DNA of 59,114 nt from Kribbella antibiotica. GTDB taxonomy: Bacteria; Actinomycetota; Actinomycetes; Propionibacteriales; Kribbellaceae. Positions 37,681-46,458 of the stretch are shown here, in pieces (positions within the stretch are counted from its first letter, which is position 1; each line of letters opens with the position of its first letter). The stretch lies in assembly GCF_004349055.1 (NCBI RefSeq), contig NZ_SMKX01000039.1, forward strand, positions 1 through 59,114. Reading direction: 5' to 3'. The position numbers and the translations under genes were made by a program. The notes beneath the pieces are model-generated. The model saw nothing but the letters and a program-made list of their open reading frames with translations, had not been told where the DNA came from and searched no databases.

Positions 37681-38592
37681 GGGGGCGAGCGCCTGGCCGG
37701 TCGCACGGATCGCGTCCAGGCGCTGTCGCAGTTGCTCGCGCAGGCCGGTCGCATCCTCGCTCAGATCCTGGATGAGCGCCGTACCGGCAGCAGGCTCGGC
37801 GCTCGCAAGCAACTCCACATATGCGTCGTCGTCGTTCTGGACCTGCTCCACCGCGCGCTCGGCCCGTAGCAACGCATCCGCCGAGCGGACCTGTACGGCG
37901 TACTTCTCCAACGTCGCGACCTTGCGTTCCATCGCTTGCTCGGTCATCCGCAGTGCGTCGGCCTGACGGGCAACCGTGTCGCCCAGCACGGACAGGGTCT
38001 CCGCGCCAAGCTCCCGGTGCCGGCCGCGCAGTACGGTCAGCTTCTGCAGGACCTGGCCGATGTCCCAGAGTTGCTCCGGCAGCACGACGTCGTTCTGAAT
38101 GTCGTCGAGCAGTCCGAGCCGGGTGACCTCGGCATCGGTCACAGCCTGTACGGCGTCCTGCGCCCGCAGCATCATCTGCTGCGCGTCGACGTCCCAGTCT
38201 GCCGGCTGCAGGTATTTGCGGTGGTGCTTACTTGCCGCGTCGCTCTCCGACGAGCTGAGGCTCGAGCCGAGGACAAGGACCAGGAAGAGCAGCAGGCCGA
38301 GGAGGCAGACGGCATAGGCCGCCCAGGTGTCCGGCCCATCTGGCAGGACTTCGTCCAGGAATCCGGCGATGAGGAGCGAGAAGAAGGCATCGGCCACGAA
38401 GAATTTGACGAGGTATCCGATGGTGGACGTCGGCGACTTTCGGAGATCGGACCGCGGCTTCGGCTTGGGCAGGCTTGCCTGCACCATCACCTCGGGCGAC
38501 TCGAGCAGCAGCTTGCGGTCCTCTTGCGGCACCTCCGGTGCGAACACGGTCGCGGGCACGCGTGGCCGTACCGTCTCATCGCTCGCCGTCAC
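37666..38592 (-). CDS. Two-TM protein with long coiled-coil region, unknown function
   Basis: The 308-residue protein has a Pro-rich cytoplasmic N-terminus, two membrane helices (IGYLVKFFVADAFFSLLIAG near 60-80 and YAVCLLGLLLFLVLVLG near 92-108) and then about 190 residues of acidic, helical coiled coil with many Gln/Glu/Leu. The start GTG 38592 is favoured over the ATG at 38610 because GGAGGG is 7 nt upstream. It is convergent with the permease gene and overlaps it by 15 nt. The function is unknown. Confidence 0.75.
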   Translation of the reverse strand: MTASDETVRPRVPATVFAPEVPQEDRKLLLESPEVMVQASLPKPKPRSDLRKSPTSTIGYLVKFFVADAFFSLLIAGFLDEVLPDGPDTWAAYAVCLLGLLLFLVLVLGSSLSSSESDAASKHHRKYLQPADWDVDAQQMMLRAQDAVQAVTDAEVTRLGLLDDIQNDVVLPEQLWDIGQVLQKLTVLRGRHRELGAETLSVLGDTVARQADALRMTEQAMERKVATLEKYAVQVRSADALLRAERAVEQVQNDDDAYVELLASAEPAAGTALIQDLSEDATGLREQLRQRLDAIRATGQALAPSPEA

Positions 38593-38652
38593 TCGGTTTC
38601 CCTCCTGCACCCCTGGTTGACGCCAGTTGCGCCGTTCTGGTTCCGAGTATGT

Positions 38653-39876
38653 CTACTGAGAGGCCGACTGCCGATGCAGACCGGTCGCCAGAGTGCCGGC
38701 CAGGAGGAGAGCACACGCGCTGGTGAGTGCGACGAGGATCCGCACACCGGTCATCCCGGCACCGTGCAGGATGACGGCGGTCGCTGCCAGCACGATCAGG
38801 CCGGCCCAGATCACCAGCGCGGCGCGCTTCTCCTGCTGCGCGATGGCGGCGTACACGACCATCTGCAGTACGGCGTACGCGGAGCCGGCGATCGCGAACA
38901 TCCAGGTGTAGGGGCCGAGTGCGCCGTACTTCTCGGAGCCACCGATCACCTTGACGACCAGGTCGGGCAGAACCAGTGTGCCGAGGACTGTGCAGACGCC
39001 GAGACCAGCGACGGCGAGGATGGCGCGGCGGAGCTTGGCGGTGTCCCCGGGGGAGTTGGCCAGTGCCGGGAACACGATCACGATGACGAACTGTGGCAGG
39101 AACAGACAGGCCTTCGCGACAATCACTCCGGCCGCGTAGTAGCCGCTGTGCTGACCGTCGAGCAGCCCGCGCGCCAGCAGTACGTCGGCGTTGGCCATCA
39201 CGAAGAACGCGAGTAGCGCGTGTGTGCCGTGCGCTGTCTCCCGAAGGAGACTCTTGACGGCCGCAGGGGTGCCGCCGCTCGCTCCGCGCAGGAAGAGACT
39301 GCCCAGAACAGGCGGTACGACGGTGCCGAGCGCGAGCCCGACCATGGCCGAGTCCAGCGACGGGTGGATGAACAGCGCGCCGCCACCGAACACGAGCCGT
39401 CCGAGCCCCACCGAGATATAGACCGCGGCCAGCTCGGTCCAGCGCTGGCTGCCCTGGAGCACGCCGAGCTGTGAGCCCATCAGAGTCAGCCCTGCGAGCG
39501 TCGGGGCGATCAGGAGGACTGCGAGGACGGAGTCGATGTGCAGCAGCCACATGAGCAACGGTGTGGCGAGCAGACAGACCGCAGCGAGACCAGCCGCCGT
39601 ACGGCGACCTGCTTGGAGCATGGCGTGAGCCAGTGAGCCGTCGTCGGCCTCCGTGGCCAGCCGGCGCGCACCGGTGGCTTGCAGCCCGAGTGAGGCGACG
39701 TTGCCGATCAGCAACAGCCCGAGCAACGCAGTGATGGCGCCGAACTGCTCCGGGACCAGGCGGTGCGTTCCGATCAGCGTGAAGCCGTAGGCGGCGACAT
39801 TCATGATCGCCATACCGACCGCGACGACGGTGGCACTCCGGAGGAAGCTGAGCCGCGGCTCTGTGACGGAATTCAT
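38653..39876 (-). CDS. MOP-superfamily polysaccharide flippase-like protein
   Basis: The 407-residue protein has about 12 hydrophobic segments and the Wzx/MATE pattern at the start: ATVVAVGMAIMNVAAYGFT followed by IGTHRLVPEQFGAITALLG. Related proteins flip lipid-linked sugars or envelope precursors across the membrane. A TACGGT -10 element (39885-39890, minus strand) lies 8 nt before the ATG, and there is no ribosome site, so the mRNA is probably leaderless. The AftD-like envelope gene is divergent. Both may act on cell-wall polysaccharide, an inference from family and position. Confidence 0.82.
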   Translation of the reverse strand: MNSVTEPRLSFLRSATVVAVGMAIMNVAAYGFTLIGTHRLVPEQFGAITALLGLLLIGNVASLGLQATGARRLATEADDGSLAHAMLQAGRRTAAGLAAVCLLATPLLMWLLHIDSVLAVLLIAPTLAGLTLMGSQLGVLQGSQRWTELAAVYISVGLGRLVFGGGALFIHPSLDSAMVGLALGTVVPPVLGSLFLRGASGGTPAAVKSLLRETAHGTHALLAFFVMANADVLLARGLLDGQHSGYYAAGVIVAKACLFLPQFVIVIVFPALANSPGDTAKLRRAILAVAGLGVCTVLGTLVLPDLVVKVIGGSEKYGALGPYTWMFAIAGSAYAVLQMVVYAAIAQQEKRAALVIWAGLIVLAATAVILHGAGMTGVRILVALTSACALLLAGTLATGLHRQSASQ

Positions 39877-39950
39877 TGCTGTCCACCGTAGGTCGCCGGG
39901 AGTTCGATATCACTATGGCCACGCCCAGCGATTGAGTGCTCCTGATCCGT

Positions 39951-39956
39951 TAAGGT
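39951..39956 (+). promoter_or_regulatory. -10 element of the leaderless AftD-like gene
   Basis: TAAGGT ends 6 nt before GTG 39963. TTGAGT at 39932 is too close (13 nt) to be a standard -35. Confidence 0.4.
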
Positions 39957-39962
39957 CCGCCT

Positions 39963-42548
39963 GTGCTGAAGGCAGGAACGTCCGAGCAGGTGGTCTGGCG
40001 AGCGAGGCTCGTGCTGGGCTGTCTGTTGCTGTCGGCACTTTGTTTTCACCGCGCGCCCGGACCGGTCGCGCCCGGGTCACGGATCGATGACCCGGGTGCG
40101 CTGCTGAGCGGTGCACTGCATCTGTGGGACCCGAACAGCGGGCTTGGCCAGCTGCAGAGCCAGGCCTTCGGGTATCTGCTGCCAGTGGGGCCGTTCCAGT
40201 GGCTCATGCACGCCATGTCGATGCCGGACTGGATCGGGCAGCGGCTGTGGTGGTGCGTGGTGCTGTGCGTCGCGTTCCTCGGTGTGTGGAAGCTGGCCAA
40301 CGCCTGGCGGTACGGCGTGCCCTGGACGCGGTTCGCCGTCGCACTGCTCTACGCGCTGAGCCCCCTGCTCCTGAGCGGTATGTCGATCACCTCGGTGGAG
40401 GTGTGGCCGCTGGCCATGGCTCCGTGGGTGCTCCTGCCGCTGGTGACGCCGCGTGCGCGATCTGGCTGGTGGCGGGCCGGCTGGTCGGCCATGGCGTTCG
40501 CGTTGATCGGTGGAGCCGATCCGGTCGCGGCGGGGCTGACGCTGGTGCTCCCGATCGTCTGGCTGCTCACTCGCCGCCACGATCGCTGGACACTCAAGAT
40601 GGCCGTCGGTTGGCTTGGCTGCGTGCTGGCCGTCTCGGTCTGGTGGCTCGTTCCACTGCTGCTGGTCGTGCAGTACGGCACTCCAGCGGACCGGACCGCC
40701 GCGTTCGCTCAACCGCGGACCGACACGAACGAGGTCGACTCTGCACAGTGGCGAGCGTGGATCGACAAGCAGAACACCAGCGGCAACGTGCTCGTCGTAC
40801 CGGCTGTCAAAGCGCAGTGGCTCGATGACGAGGTGGAGCGGCGGCTCGCCTCCGGTGTCGGCGACCGCAGCTTCCAGCAGATGCTCGCCCACGCCGGCGT
40901 CCGCTACCTCGTCATCCGCAACGATCGGGCGGCGGGAGTGCCACCTGCCGCGGCTGTCCACGAGACGCTGGGCGAGGCGGGCCTGAAGCGCGTCGCCCAC
41001 TTCGGTACGGCGATCGGCGACTACCCGAGCGTGGAGATCTACGACGCCGGTACGGCGAGCGTCGCCCGGCTGATCCCCGAGTCGCGACTCGTCGAGGTGC
41101 GTGGCACGACGAGCGACGTACCGGCTGTGTTGTCGGCGCTGGGTGGTGACCGAGAGGCGATCACCAGCGTTGATGTGAGTGGTGCGCAGGCCGAGCTGCC
41201 GTTGATCCAGAGCGATGGGCTGCAGCGTCGCGAGCTCGGTGTGGACCAGCCTGCGGGCAGTAGGGCTGAGCGGGTGGATGTGCCGGCCGCTTCACGCCAG
41301 CCGAGTGCACTGGTGCTCCGGAACCCGCAAATCGGGCGGTCTGCCTGTCTGCACCTGGACAGCCGGTCGCTGTGCGCCCCAGCCCCAGCGCGGGACGCTG
41401 ATGAGCCAGGTGGGCTGTTGCGGACAGTGGACCTGCCGCGGACTGCGTCGTACTGGCTGAACGGCACTGCGCTGCCGCAGGACGGGCCTGCGCTTGAGCG
41501 ACTGTTGGCGGGGCCGATCGGTGTTAGCGCCTCGTCACGTGCGGTCGCAGCGCCGGAAGGGCGGCCAGGTGTGGTGGTCGATCAGGACATCACCACCACG
41601 TGGGTCGCCGACGCTGCTGACCGGAAGCCGACGCTCACGCTGAGCTTGCCGTCGGCAAGGAAGCTGACCGGGTTCCAGTTCCGCACCCAGCTGGCGTCCT
41701 CGGCCGGCACTCCGACCGAGGTCACGCTCGGATTCGACGGCGGACCGGCCACGGTCTACAAGCCGGATGCGGATGGCTATGTGCGTTTCGTGGAGCGGAC
41801 TGCTCGGATCGTCGAGTTCGGGTTCGCTCCGACGGCCAAGCCGGTCGCGGTGTCGGAGATCCGCGTGGTCGGTGCGGATGAGCTCCGGCAGGCCCTGCGG
41901 CTCGACGACAAGGTCGGACAGTCGTGTGGGTCCGGACCGGTCGTCAAGGTGGACGGCGAGCCGACCATGACTCAGGTGACTGCGACTATGCGCGATCTGC
42001 TGCAGCGGCGTCCGGTCGCGTTCACCACCTGCGACCCGGGACCTGTCGTCCTGCAGACCGGCCGGCACGAGGTGGATGTGCTCACCAACGGCGGTCTGGT
42101 CCCGACCGAGGTCACGCTGACCAAGGCCGGCTTCGGCGATGTCTCCGTGACACCTGTGCAGGGAGTGAACCTGTGGCGGCCGAACCCCGCTGTGCTGACC
42201 CTCGAAGTCCCAGCGACGAGCAAGCAGTCGGTGCTAACGGTCGCGCAGAACTACAACGAAGGCTGGGTCGCGTACGACGGCACTGGCCGCGAGTTGACGC
42301 CGATCCGGGTGGCCGGATGGCAGCAGGGCTGGGTGCTTCCCCCAGGCGAAGAGCAGTTGGTCAACGCACGGTTCATGCCGGACCGGGCGTATCGGGCTGG
42401 TCTCCTGGTCGGCTCGGCTGCAGTGCTCGCCGTGATGGCGATGGCGGTGTTCTACCGGCGCCGGACCCGTTCCGGACACCAGCTAAAGGCCGCTCGATGG
42501 TGTAGTAGCTGGCTGCAGCGAGCGCGATGGACGCGAGCAGCGTCGTAA
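39963..42548 (+). CDS. Shortened AftD-like arabinofuranosyltransferase (DUF3367 family)
   Basis: AftD enzymes add arabinofuranose to cell-wall polysaccharides from a decaprenyl donor. The opening (ALHLWDPNSGLGQLQSQAFGY, then LPVGPFQWLMHAM) and the membrane core to about residue 240 match the family. So do the late segments WIDKQNTSGNVLVVPA and LLHAGVRYLVIRND-like text near 310-320 and the carbohydrate-binding C-terminal half. The usual proteins are about 1,400 residues; here the chain is 861. The several hundred residues that normally carry the later membrane helices and adjoining soluble region are missing just after VQYGTPADRTAAF near 240. It overlaps the convergent acyltransferase gene by 176 nt. 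Activity is doubtful. Confidence 0.72.
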   Translation: MLKAGTSEQVVWRARLVLGCLLLSALCFHRAPGPVAPGSRIDDPGALLSGALHLWDPNSGLGQLQSQAFGYLLPVGPFQWLMHAMSMPDWIGQRLWWCVVLCVAFLGVWKLANAWRYGVPWTRFAVALLYALSPLLLSGMSITSVEVWPLAMAPWVLLPLVTPRARSGWWRAGWSAMAFALIGGADPVAAGLTLVLPIVWLLTRRHDRWTLKMAVGWLGCVLAVSVWWLVPLLLVVQYGTPADRTAAFAQPRTDTNEVDSAQWRAWIDKQNTSGNVLVVPAVKAQWLDDEVERRLASGVGDRSFQQMLAHAGVRYLVIRNDRAAGVPPAAAVHETLGEAGLKRVAHFGTAIGDYPSVEIYDAGTASVARLIPESRLVEVRGTTSDVPAVLSALGGDREAITSVDVSGAQAELPLIQSDGLQRRELGVDQPAGSRAERVDVPAASRQPSALVLRNPQIGRSACLHLDSRSLCAPAPARDADEPGGLLRTVDLPRTASYWLNGTALPQDGPALERLLAGPIGVSASSRAVAAPEGRPGVVVDQDITTTWVADAADRKPTLTLSLPSARKLTGFQFRTQLASSAGTPTEVTLGFDGGPATVYKPDADGYVRFVERTARIVEFGFAPTAKPVAVSEIRVVGADELRQALRLDDKVGQSCGSGPVVKVDGEPTMTQVTATMRDLLQRRPVAFTTCDPGPVVLQTGRHEVDVLTNGGLVPTEVTLTKAGFGDVSVTPVQGVNLWRPNPAVLTLEVPATSKQSVLTVAQNYNEGWVAYDGTGRELTPIRVAGWQQGWVLPPGEEQLVNARFMPDRAYRAGLLVGSAAVLAVMAMAVFYRRRTRSGHQLKAARWCSSWLQRARWTRAAS

Positions 42549-43533
42549 CGAACAGGAAGACGAACTGCGTGCTGATCCGTTCGAGCAGGGTCAGCGCAAT
42601 CACCTGGTAGGCGAAGACGCCGTACGTGAGATTGCTGGCCAGCCGCACTCTTGAGCCGCCCAGGTATTGCAGCGCGCGTTCGGTCGGCGCCAAGGCTGGG
42701 AACAACACGCACGCGGCGATGCCCGTGTAGAGAAGGCTCTTCACCGCTGACTGGCCAGGGGAGGCGGGGGACAGGTCGTACGGACCGGCCAGTGGGGTCG
42801 CGGCCAACAGCAGGAGGGCAGCGGCGACACCCCAGACGGTTCCGGGGATCTTGGTGAGGATGTCGAGCGCCGACGAACCCAGGCGACCCGTACTGCGAGC
42901 CACCTGCCACAGCGCGAGGCCCATGCCGACGGCGAACCAGCCGATGTACCCGGGCAGCCAGAGCCCTGCGTTCGGATGATGCGTCGCGCTCATGGCAGTC
43001 AGCCAGGCCGGGCCGATGACGGTCAGCACAGCCAGCACGCTGAGCCTCCAGCGGACGCTGCGCCGGGTCGGACGCTCGTAGCCGGTCAGAAGCTTCGCCA
43101 GCGCCGGAAGGATCACGTAGAACGCCGCAATCGCGGCCAGGCTCCACAGCTGAGTCAGTCCCGGTGCAGGTGGGCCCTCGAAGTACACCTGGCTGAGCGT
43201 CGCGTGCTGCAGGTAGGTCGACCAGTCGGCAGAGTGCAGCAGAACAACAGCCAGCAGTACGGCGACCCACAGCACCGGCAGGATGCGCACTGCCCGGTTC
43301 CGCAGGTACGGCAGGGTCAGCGGCGGCAGGGTGCCCCCGAACCACGCCTCCACGTGTGGCCGGTAGAGCAGGAAGCCGGAGATCGCGCAGAACACCGCAG
43401 CACCGACATCCAGTCGCGACAGCAGTCCACCGAGCGCTCCGGCATCGCTGTGCAGAGCGACCTGCGCAGTCAGCATCGCTAGTGCGGCCAGAACGCGCAG
43501 ACCGTCCAGTGCCGGGAACCTGCGCGGCGTCAT
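42373..43533 (-). CDS. Acyltransferase 3 family membrane protein
   Basis: The protein belongs to the OafA/acyltransferase_3 family, which acetylates sugars on the outer membrane face. It opens with RRFPALDGLRVLAALAML, the RxxxxDxLR/A signature, and has about ten membrane helices in 386 residues. Its last helices (ASNLTYGVFAYQVIALTLLERI) are followed by a short polar tail. The ATG 43533 overlaps the methyltransferase stop (ATGA). It is the fourth gene of a minus-strand operon starting at the TetR gene. The 3' end lies inside the AftD-like gene. Confidence 0.85.
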   Translation of the reverse strand: MTPRRFPALDGLRVLAALAMLTAQVALHSDAGALGGLLSRLDVGAAVFCAISGFLLYRPHVEAWFGGTLPPLTLPYLRNRAVRILPVLWVAVLLAVVLLHSADWSTYLQHATLSQVYFEGPPAPGLTQLWSLAAIAAFYVILPALAKLLTGYERPTRRSVRWRLSVLAVLTVIGPAWLTAMSATHHPNAGLWLPGYIGWFAVGMGLALWQVARSTGRLGSSALDILTKIPGTVWGVAAALLLLAATPLAGPYDLSPASPGQSAVKSLLYTGIAACVLFPALAPTERALQYLGGSRVRLASNLTYGVFAYQVIALTLLERISTQFVFLFVTTLLASIALAAASYYTIERPLAGVRNGSGAGRTPPSPSRRALQPSRPGDQPDTPGPA

Positions 43534-44330
43534 CCGGCCACCACTCTCTTGTGTGCGGACCAAATCGCCGTACCGGGGACGTACTGGCCGCGCTCTGGGC
43601 CCCAGCCGCCCCAGACACCGGTGTGACCAGCCGGCCACTCCGGCTCAAGCAGGTCGTCGACGACGAAGCCGGCCTCGGTCAGGTCGCGGATCCAGTCGCC
43701 GACCGTGCGGTGGTACTCCGCGTAGATCGGCGTACCGGCGTCAACCTCCACGTACGGCGTCCGGTCGAAGTACGAGTGGATGATCCGCAGACCGTGCGGC
43801 GACGGGTCGTCCGGCATCGACCAGCGGAACGGGTGCGTCACCGAGAACACCAGCAGGCCCCCGGGCTTCAGAGCCCGGGCGATCTCCCGCAAGACGGTCC
43901 CGGCGTCGGCCACGAACGGCAGCGCGCCGAAGGCCGAGCAGGCGATGTCGAACGTGGCGTCGGCGAACGGGATCGCGGTGGCGTCGGCGGCGACCGCGCG
44001 GGCCGTCGTACCGGTCTTGCGATCGAGTGTTCTGCTGACCTGGAGCTGCTCGACCGAGATGTCGAAGGCAACGGCCTGGGCGCCCTGCGCGGTCAGCCAG
44101 CGGGTGCACTGACCGGCGCCGCAGCCGACCTCCAGGATGCTTTTGCCGCGGACGTTGCCGAGCAGCTGGGCATCGGCTTCGTCGACACCCTCGGGACACC
44201 AGACGAAGCGGTCGTCACCGAGGAAGTCACCGTGCTCGGCGAGATACTCGGCCGCGGCCGAGTTCCAGTAGGTCCGGCTGGCCTTCGAGGCCTGGGCCTC
44301 GGTCAGCTCGATACGTCGCGGCTCGACCAC
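43530..44330 (-). CDS. Class I SAM-dependent methyltransferase
   Basis: The SAM-binding motif I is ILEVGCGAGQCT near residue 66, followed by VAFDIS and the VAADATAIPFADATFD segment (motif II region), and LKPGGLLVFSV near 155. The 266-residue size and the late PEWPAGHTG region fit small-molecule methyltransferases of the UbiE/Methyltransf_11 type. The start GTG at 44330 lies 9 nt after the SRPBCC stop, and its stop overlaps the acyltransferase start. The substrate is unknown. Confidence 0.87.
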   Translation of the reverse strand: MVEPRRIELTEAQASKASRTYWNSAAAEYLAEHGDFLGDDRFVWCPEGVDEADAQLLGNVRGKSILEVGCGAGQCTRWLTAQGAQAVAFDISVEQLQVSRTLDRKTGTTARAVAADATAIPFADATFDIACSAFGALPFVADAGTVLREIARALKPGGLLVFSVTHPFRWSMPDDPSPHGLRIIHSYFDRTPYVEVDAGTPIYAEYHRTVGDWIRDLTEAGFVVDDLLEPEWPAGHTGVWGGWGPERGQYVPGTAIWSAHKRVVAG

Positions 44331-44339
44331 GCGGTCACC

Positions 44340-44855
44340 CTATCGAGCAGTGGCGGCCCGAGTCGCGATCGCCTGGTTCATCGCGCGGAACTGTGGCTCG
44401 ATCGTGTCGCGCAGCATGCCGGCGGTGAACGGGACGGCGGCGCCGCGGAAGATCTCCTCCTGGACGAGCCGGGAGCGGCCGTCCGGCAGTGCCTCGATCC
44501 GGAACGCGTGCTCGCCGTCGAAGATCCCGCCGAATCCGATCCGGCCGATCCAGCGCAGCTCGCGACCCGGTTCGACGGCCAGCAGTTCGGGGGTGAAGGT
44601 CGTCTCCGCACCCTTGGTGTCGCGCAGCACGTTGGTGATGGTCGCGCCGACGGTGAGCTCACCGGTCGACGAGACGATGAACGGGTTCCAGGCCGGGTAG
44701 TTCGCGCGGTCGGTGAGCACCTTCCAGACCTGATCGGGGGAGGCGCTGATCTCGAGCTCGGTGCGGAGGACGGTCGGCCGGACGATCGTGTAGGTGGTGT
44801 AACCGACGAGCAGCAGGACGAAGGCGCCGAGACCGATCAGCAAACGACGTTTCAT
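44340..44855 (-). CDS. SRPBCC-fold protein with N-terminal membrane anchor
   Basis: A single hydrophobic helix (LLIGLGAFVLLLVGYTTYTI, residues about 4-23) precedes a START-like SRPBCC domain. Its typical opening is LEISASPDQVWKVLTDRANYPAWNPF, and the closing helix contains GMLRDTIEPQFRAMNQAI. Such domains bind hydrophobic ligands. The ATG overlaps the stop of the TetR gene (ATGA), so it is co-transcribed and probably linked to the same signal. Confidence 0.85.
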   Translation of the reverse strand: MKRRLLIGLGAFVLLLVGYTTYTIVRPTVLRTELEISASPDQVWKVLTDRANYPAWNPFIVSSTGELTVGATITNVLRDTKGAETTFTPELLAVEPGRELRWIGRIGFGGIFDGEHAFRIEALPDGRSRLVQEEIFRGAAVPFTAGMLRDTIEPQFRAMNQAIATRAATAR

Positions 44856-45418
44856 GGGGACTCCTCAGGTCCTAGGACGCTCACGACGAGCGTCCGGGCG
44901 TATTCAGGGGTGAGCGGCTCGCCGGTGACGAGGAGCCGGTAGTAGAGCGGGCCGACCAACTGGTCGACCAGGACGGCGGGCGCGACGTGATCGAGCACCA
45001 CTCCGGCCTGCTGCGCCTTCGCGACGACAGCCGTGACGGCTCGATGGCGCTCCGACCAGAGCGCGCGGACGCTCTCGCCGACGCGGGGATCGCGGGCGGC
45101 CGCGGCCGCCAGGTCGGCGACCAGGCTGGTCGGCGTCGAGGCCAGCCCGGCAGCGATCGTGCTGACGAGGCGGGTCAGGTCGGCCCGCGGGTCGTCGGAC
45201 GGCTCGAACGGGACCTCCTCGCGCATTGTGGTGATCAGTGCGACGACGAGCTCGGCCTTGGACGCCCAGCGCCGGTACAGCGTGGTCTTGGCAACCCCCG
45301 CCCGATCCGCGACCCGGTCGATCGACAGTCCGTCGTACCCGCCGTGCCGTAGCTCTTCGGCGGCGGCGGCCAGCAGTCTTCCTTCGATCGCGGTGTCGCG
45401 GGGTCGGCCTCGGGTCAT
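44852..45418 (-). CDS. TetR-family transcriptional repressor
   Basis: The 188-residue protein has the TetR N-terminal HTH: DGLSIDRVADRAGVAKTTLYRRW (about 31-53) preceded by a helix with EGRLLAAAAEEL. The C-terminal ligand-binding part is helical. The ATG 45418 is chosen over a longer upstream frame because a promoter and a palindromic operator lie just in front, and because TetR proteins start close to this point (MTRGRPRDT). It likely represses its own operon (SRPBCC, methyltransferase, acyltransferase) from the dyad at 45424-45445. Confidence 0.92.
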   Translation of the reverse strand: MTRGRPRDTAIEGRLLAAAAEELRHGGYDGLSIDRVADRAGVAKTTLYRRWASKAELVVALITTMREEVPFEPSDDPRADLTRLVSTIAAGLASTPTSLVADLAAAAARDPRVGESVRALWSERHRAVTAVVAKAQQAGVVLDHVAPAVLVDQLVGPLYYRLLVTGEPLTPEYARTLVVSVLGPEESP

Positions 45419-45423
45419 GGCAA

Positions 45424-45454
45424 TTACGATACTGCGGTAGCGTAAATAAATCAA
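45424..45454 (-). promoter_or_regulatory. Leaderless promoter and palindromic operator of the TetR operon
   Basis: On the minus strand the -35 TTGATT (45449-45454), a 17-nt spacer and the -10 TATCGT (45426-45431) end 7 nt before the ATG. The near-perfect dyad TTACGATAC-N4-GTAGCGTAA (plus strand, 45424-45445, one mismatched pair) covers the spacer and -10 box. Binding there would block transcription, the classical TetR autoregulation layout. Confidence 0.7.
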
Positions 45455-45536
45455 CCGGGGTGAGCTCTTGCCGAAAAGCTGAAAGCTGCTCAGGGTTGCT
45501 GTTACCGGTTGGTCACTTAACGTCAAAGGCGGCGGT

Positions 45537-46400
45537 ATGAAGAGAATGTTGATAGCGGTGGCGGCCACGACGGGTCTGCTGGCGAGCGGCCTGACGCCGC
45601 TGCCGGCGATGGCAGCGGCGCCCCTGGTGTACGTCGCGATGGGGGACTCGTTCGCCGCCGGGTCGCTGGTGCTGCCGGCCAAGGAATTGCTGACTTGCGC
45701 ACGCTCGGCGGTCAACTACGCGTCGCTGGTCGCCAAGGAACTGAAGCCCGCGAAGTTCCGCGACGTGACCTGTGGTGGCGCGACGACCACCCACTTCGCG
45801 AACCCGCAGTCCGGCATCATCGCCGGCAAGGCAGCGCCGCAGTACGACGCTCTGAGCGAGGACACCACCGTTGTCTCGGTCGGGATCGGTGGCAACGACA
45901 TCGGACTGGTCGGACTCGCGTTCTCGTGCGTGAACCTGCTGCCGCAAGGTGTCGGGACCTCCTGCAAGGCGACCAACACCGCTGGTGGGGTGGACAAGCT
46001 CGCGCAGAAGATCGACGCGTTCGCAGCGACCTACGGCACGGTGATCGAGGAGATCCGGTCGCGGGCGCCGCACGCGAAGATCCTGATGGTCAGCTACCCG
46101 ACCGGGATCAAGAAGAGTGGCTGCTGGCCGGTTGTCCCGGTGTGGAGCCAGGACGCTGACTACCTGCAGTCGGCGCTGACCCGGCTGAACCTCCGGATGA
46201 AGGAGCAGGCGAGCGCGCACGGCGCGACGTACGTCGATCTGGCGACGCCGAGCGTCGGCCACGACATGTGCAAGCCCGCGGGCACGCGGTGGATCGAGGG
46301 GCTGATCCCGAGCCTGACGACCAACGGCCTGGTGCCGCTGCACCCGAACGCGGCCGGCCTGCGGAACGCCGTACCGACGGTCCTGGCTGCGCTGGGCTGA
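45537..46400 (+). CDS. Secreted SGNH-family esterase/lipase
   Basis: The 287-residue enzyme has a Sec signal (MKRMLIAVAATTGLLASG, cleavage near AMAAA). Block I is AMGDSFAAG with the catalytic Ser38, the CGGATTTHF segment carries the oxyanion Gly, block III is GIGGNDIG, and block V is LHPNAAG with His269. It therefore looks active on esters outside the cell. Cys residues (TCARSAV, DVTCGG, FSCVN, TSCKA, SGCWP, DMCKP) suggest three disulfides, as in streptomycete SGNH lipases of this kind. GGCGG precedes the ATG. Confidence 0.9.
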   Translation: MKRMLIAVAATTGLLASGLTPLPAMAAAPLVYVAMGDSFAAGSLVLPAKELLTCARSAVNYASLVAKELKPAKFRDVTCGGATTTHFANPQSGIIAGKAAPQYDALSEDTTVVSVGIGGNDIGLVGLAFSCVNLLPQGVGTSCKATNTAGGVDKLAQKIDAFAATYGTVIEEIRSRAPHAKILMVSYPTGIKKSGCWPVVPVWSQDADYLQSALTRLNLRMKEQASAHGATYVDLATPSVGHDMCKPAGTRWIEGLIPSLTTNGLVPLHPNAAGLRNAVPTVLAALG

Positions 46401-46458
46401 ATCATCTACTTGGCTTCCAAGGTCTGATCTGTCGGTGGGCGCTGGCAGGATCGTCGAG

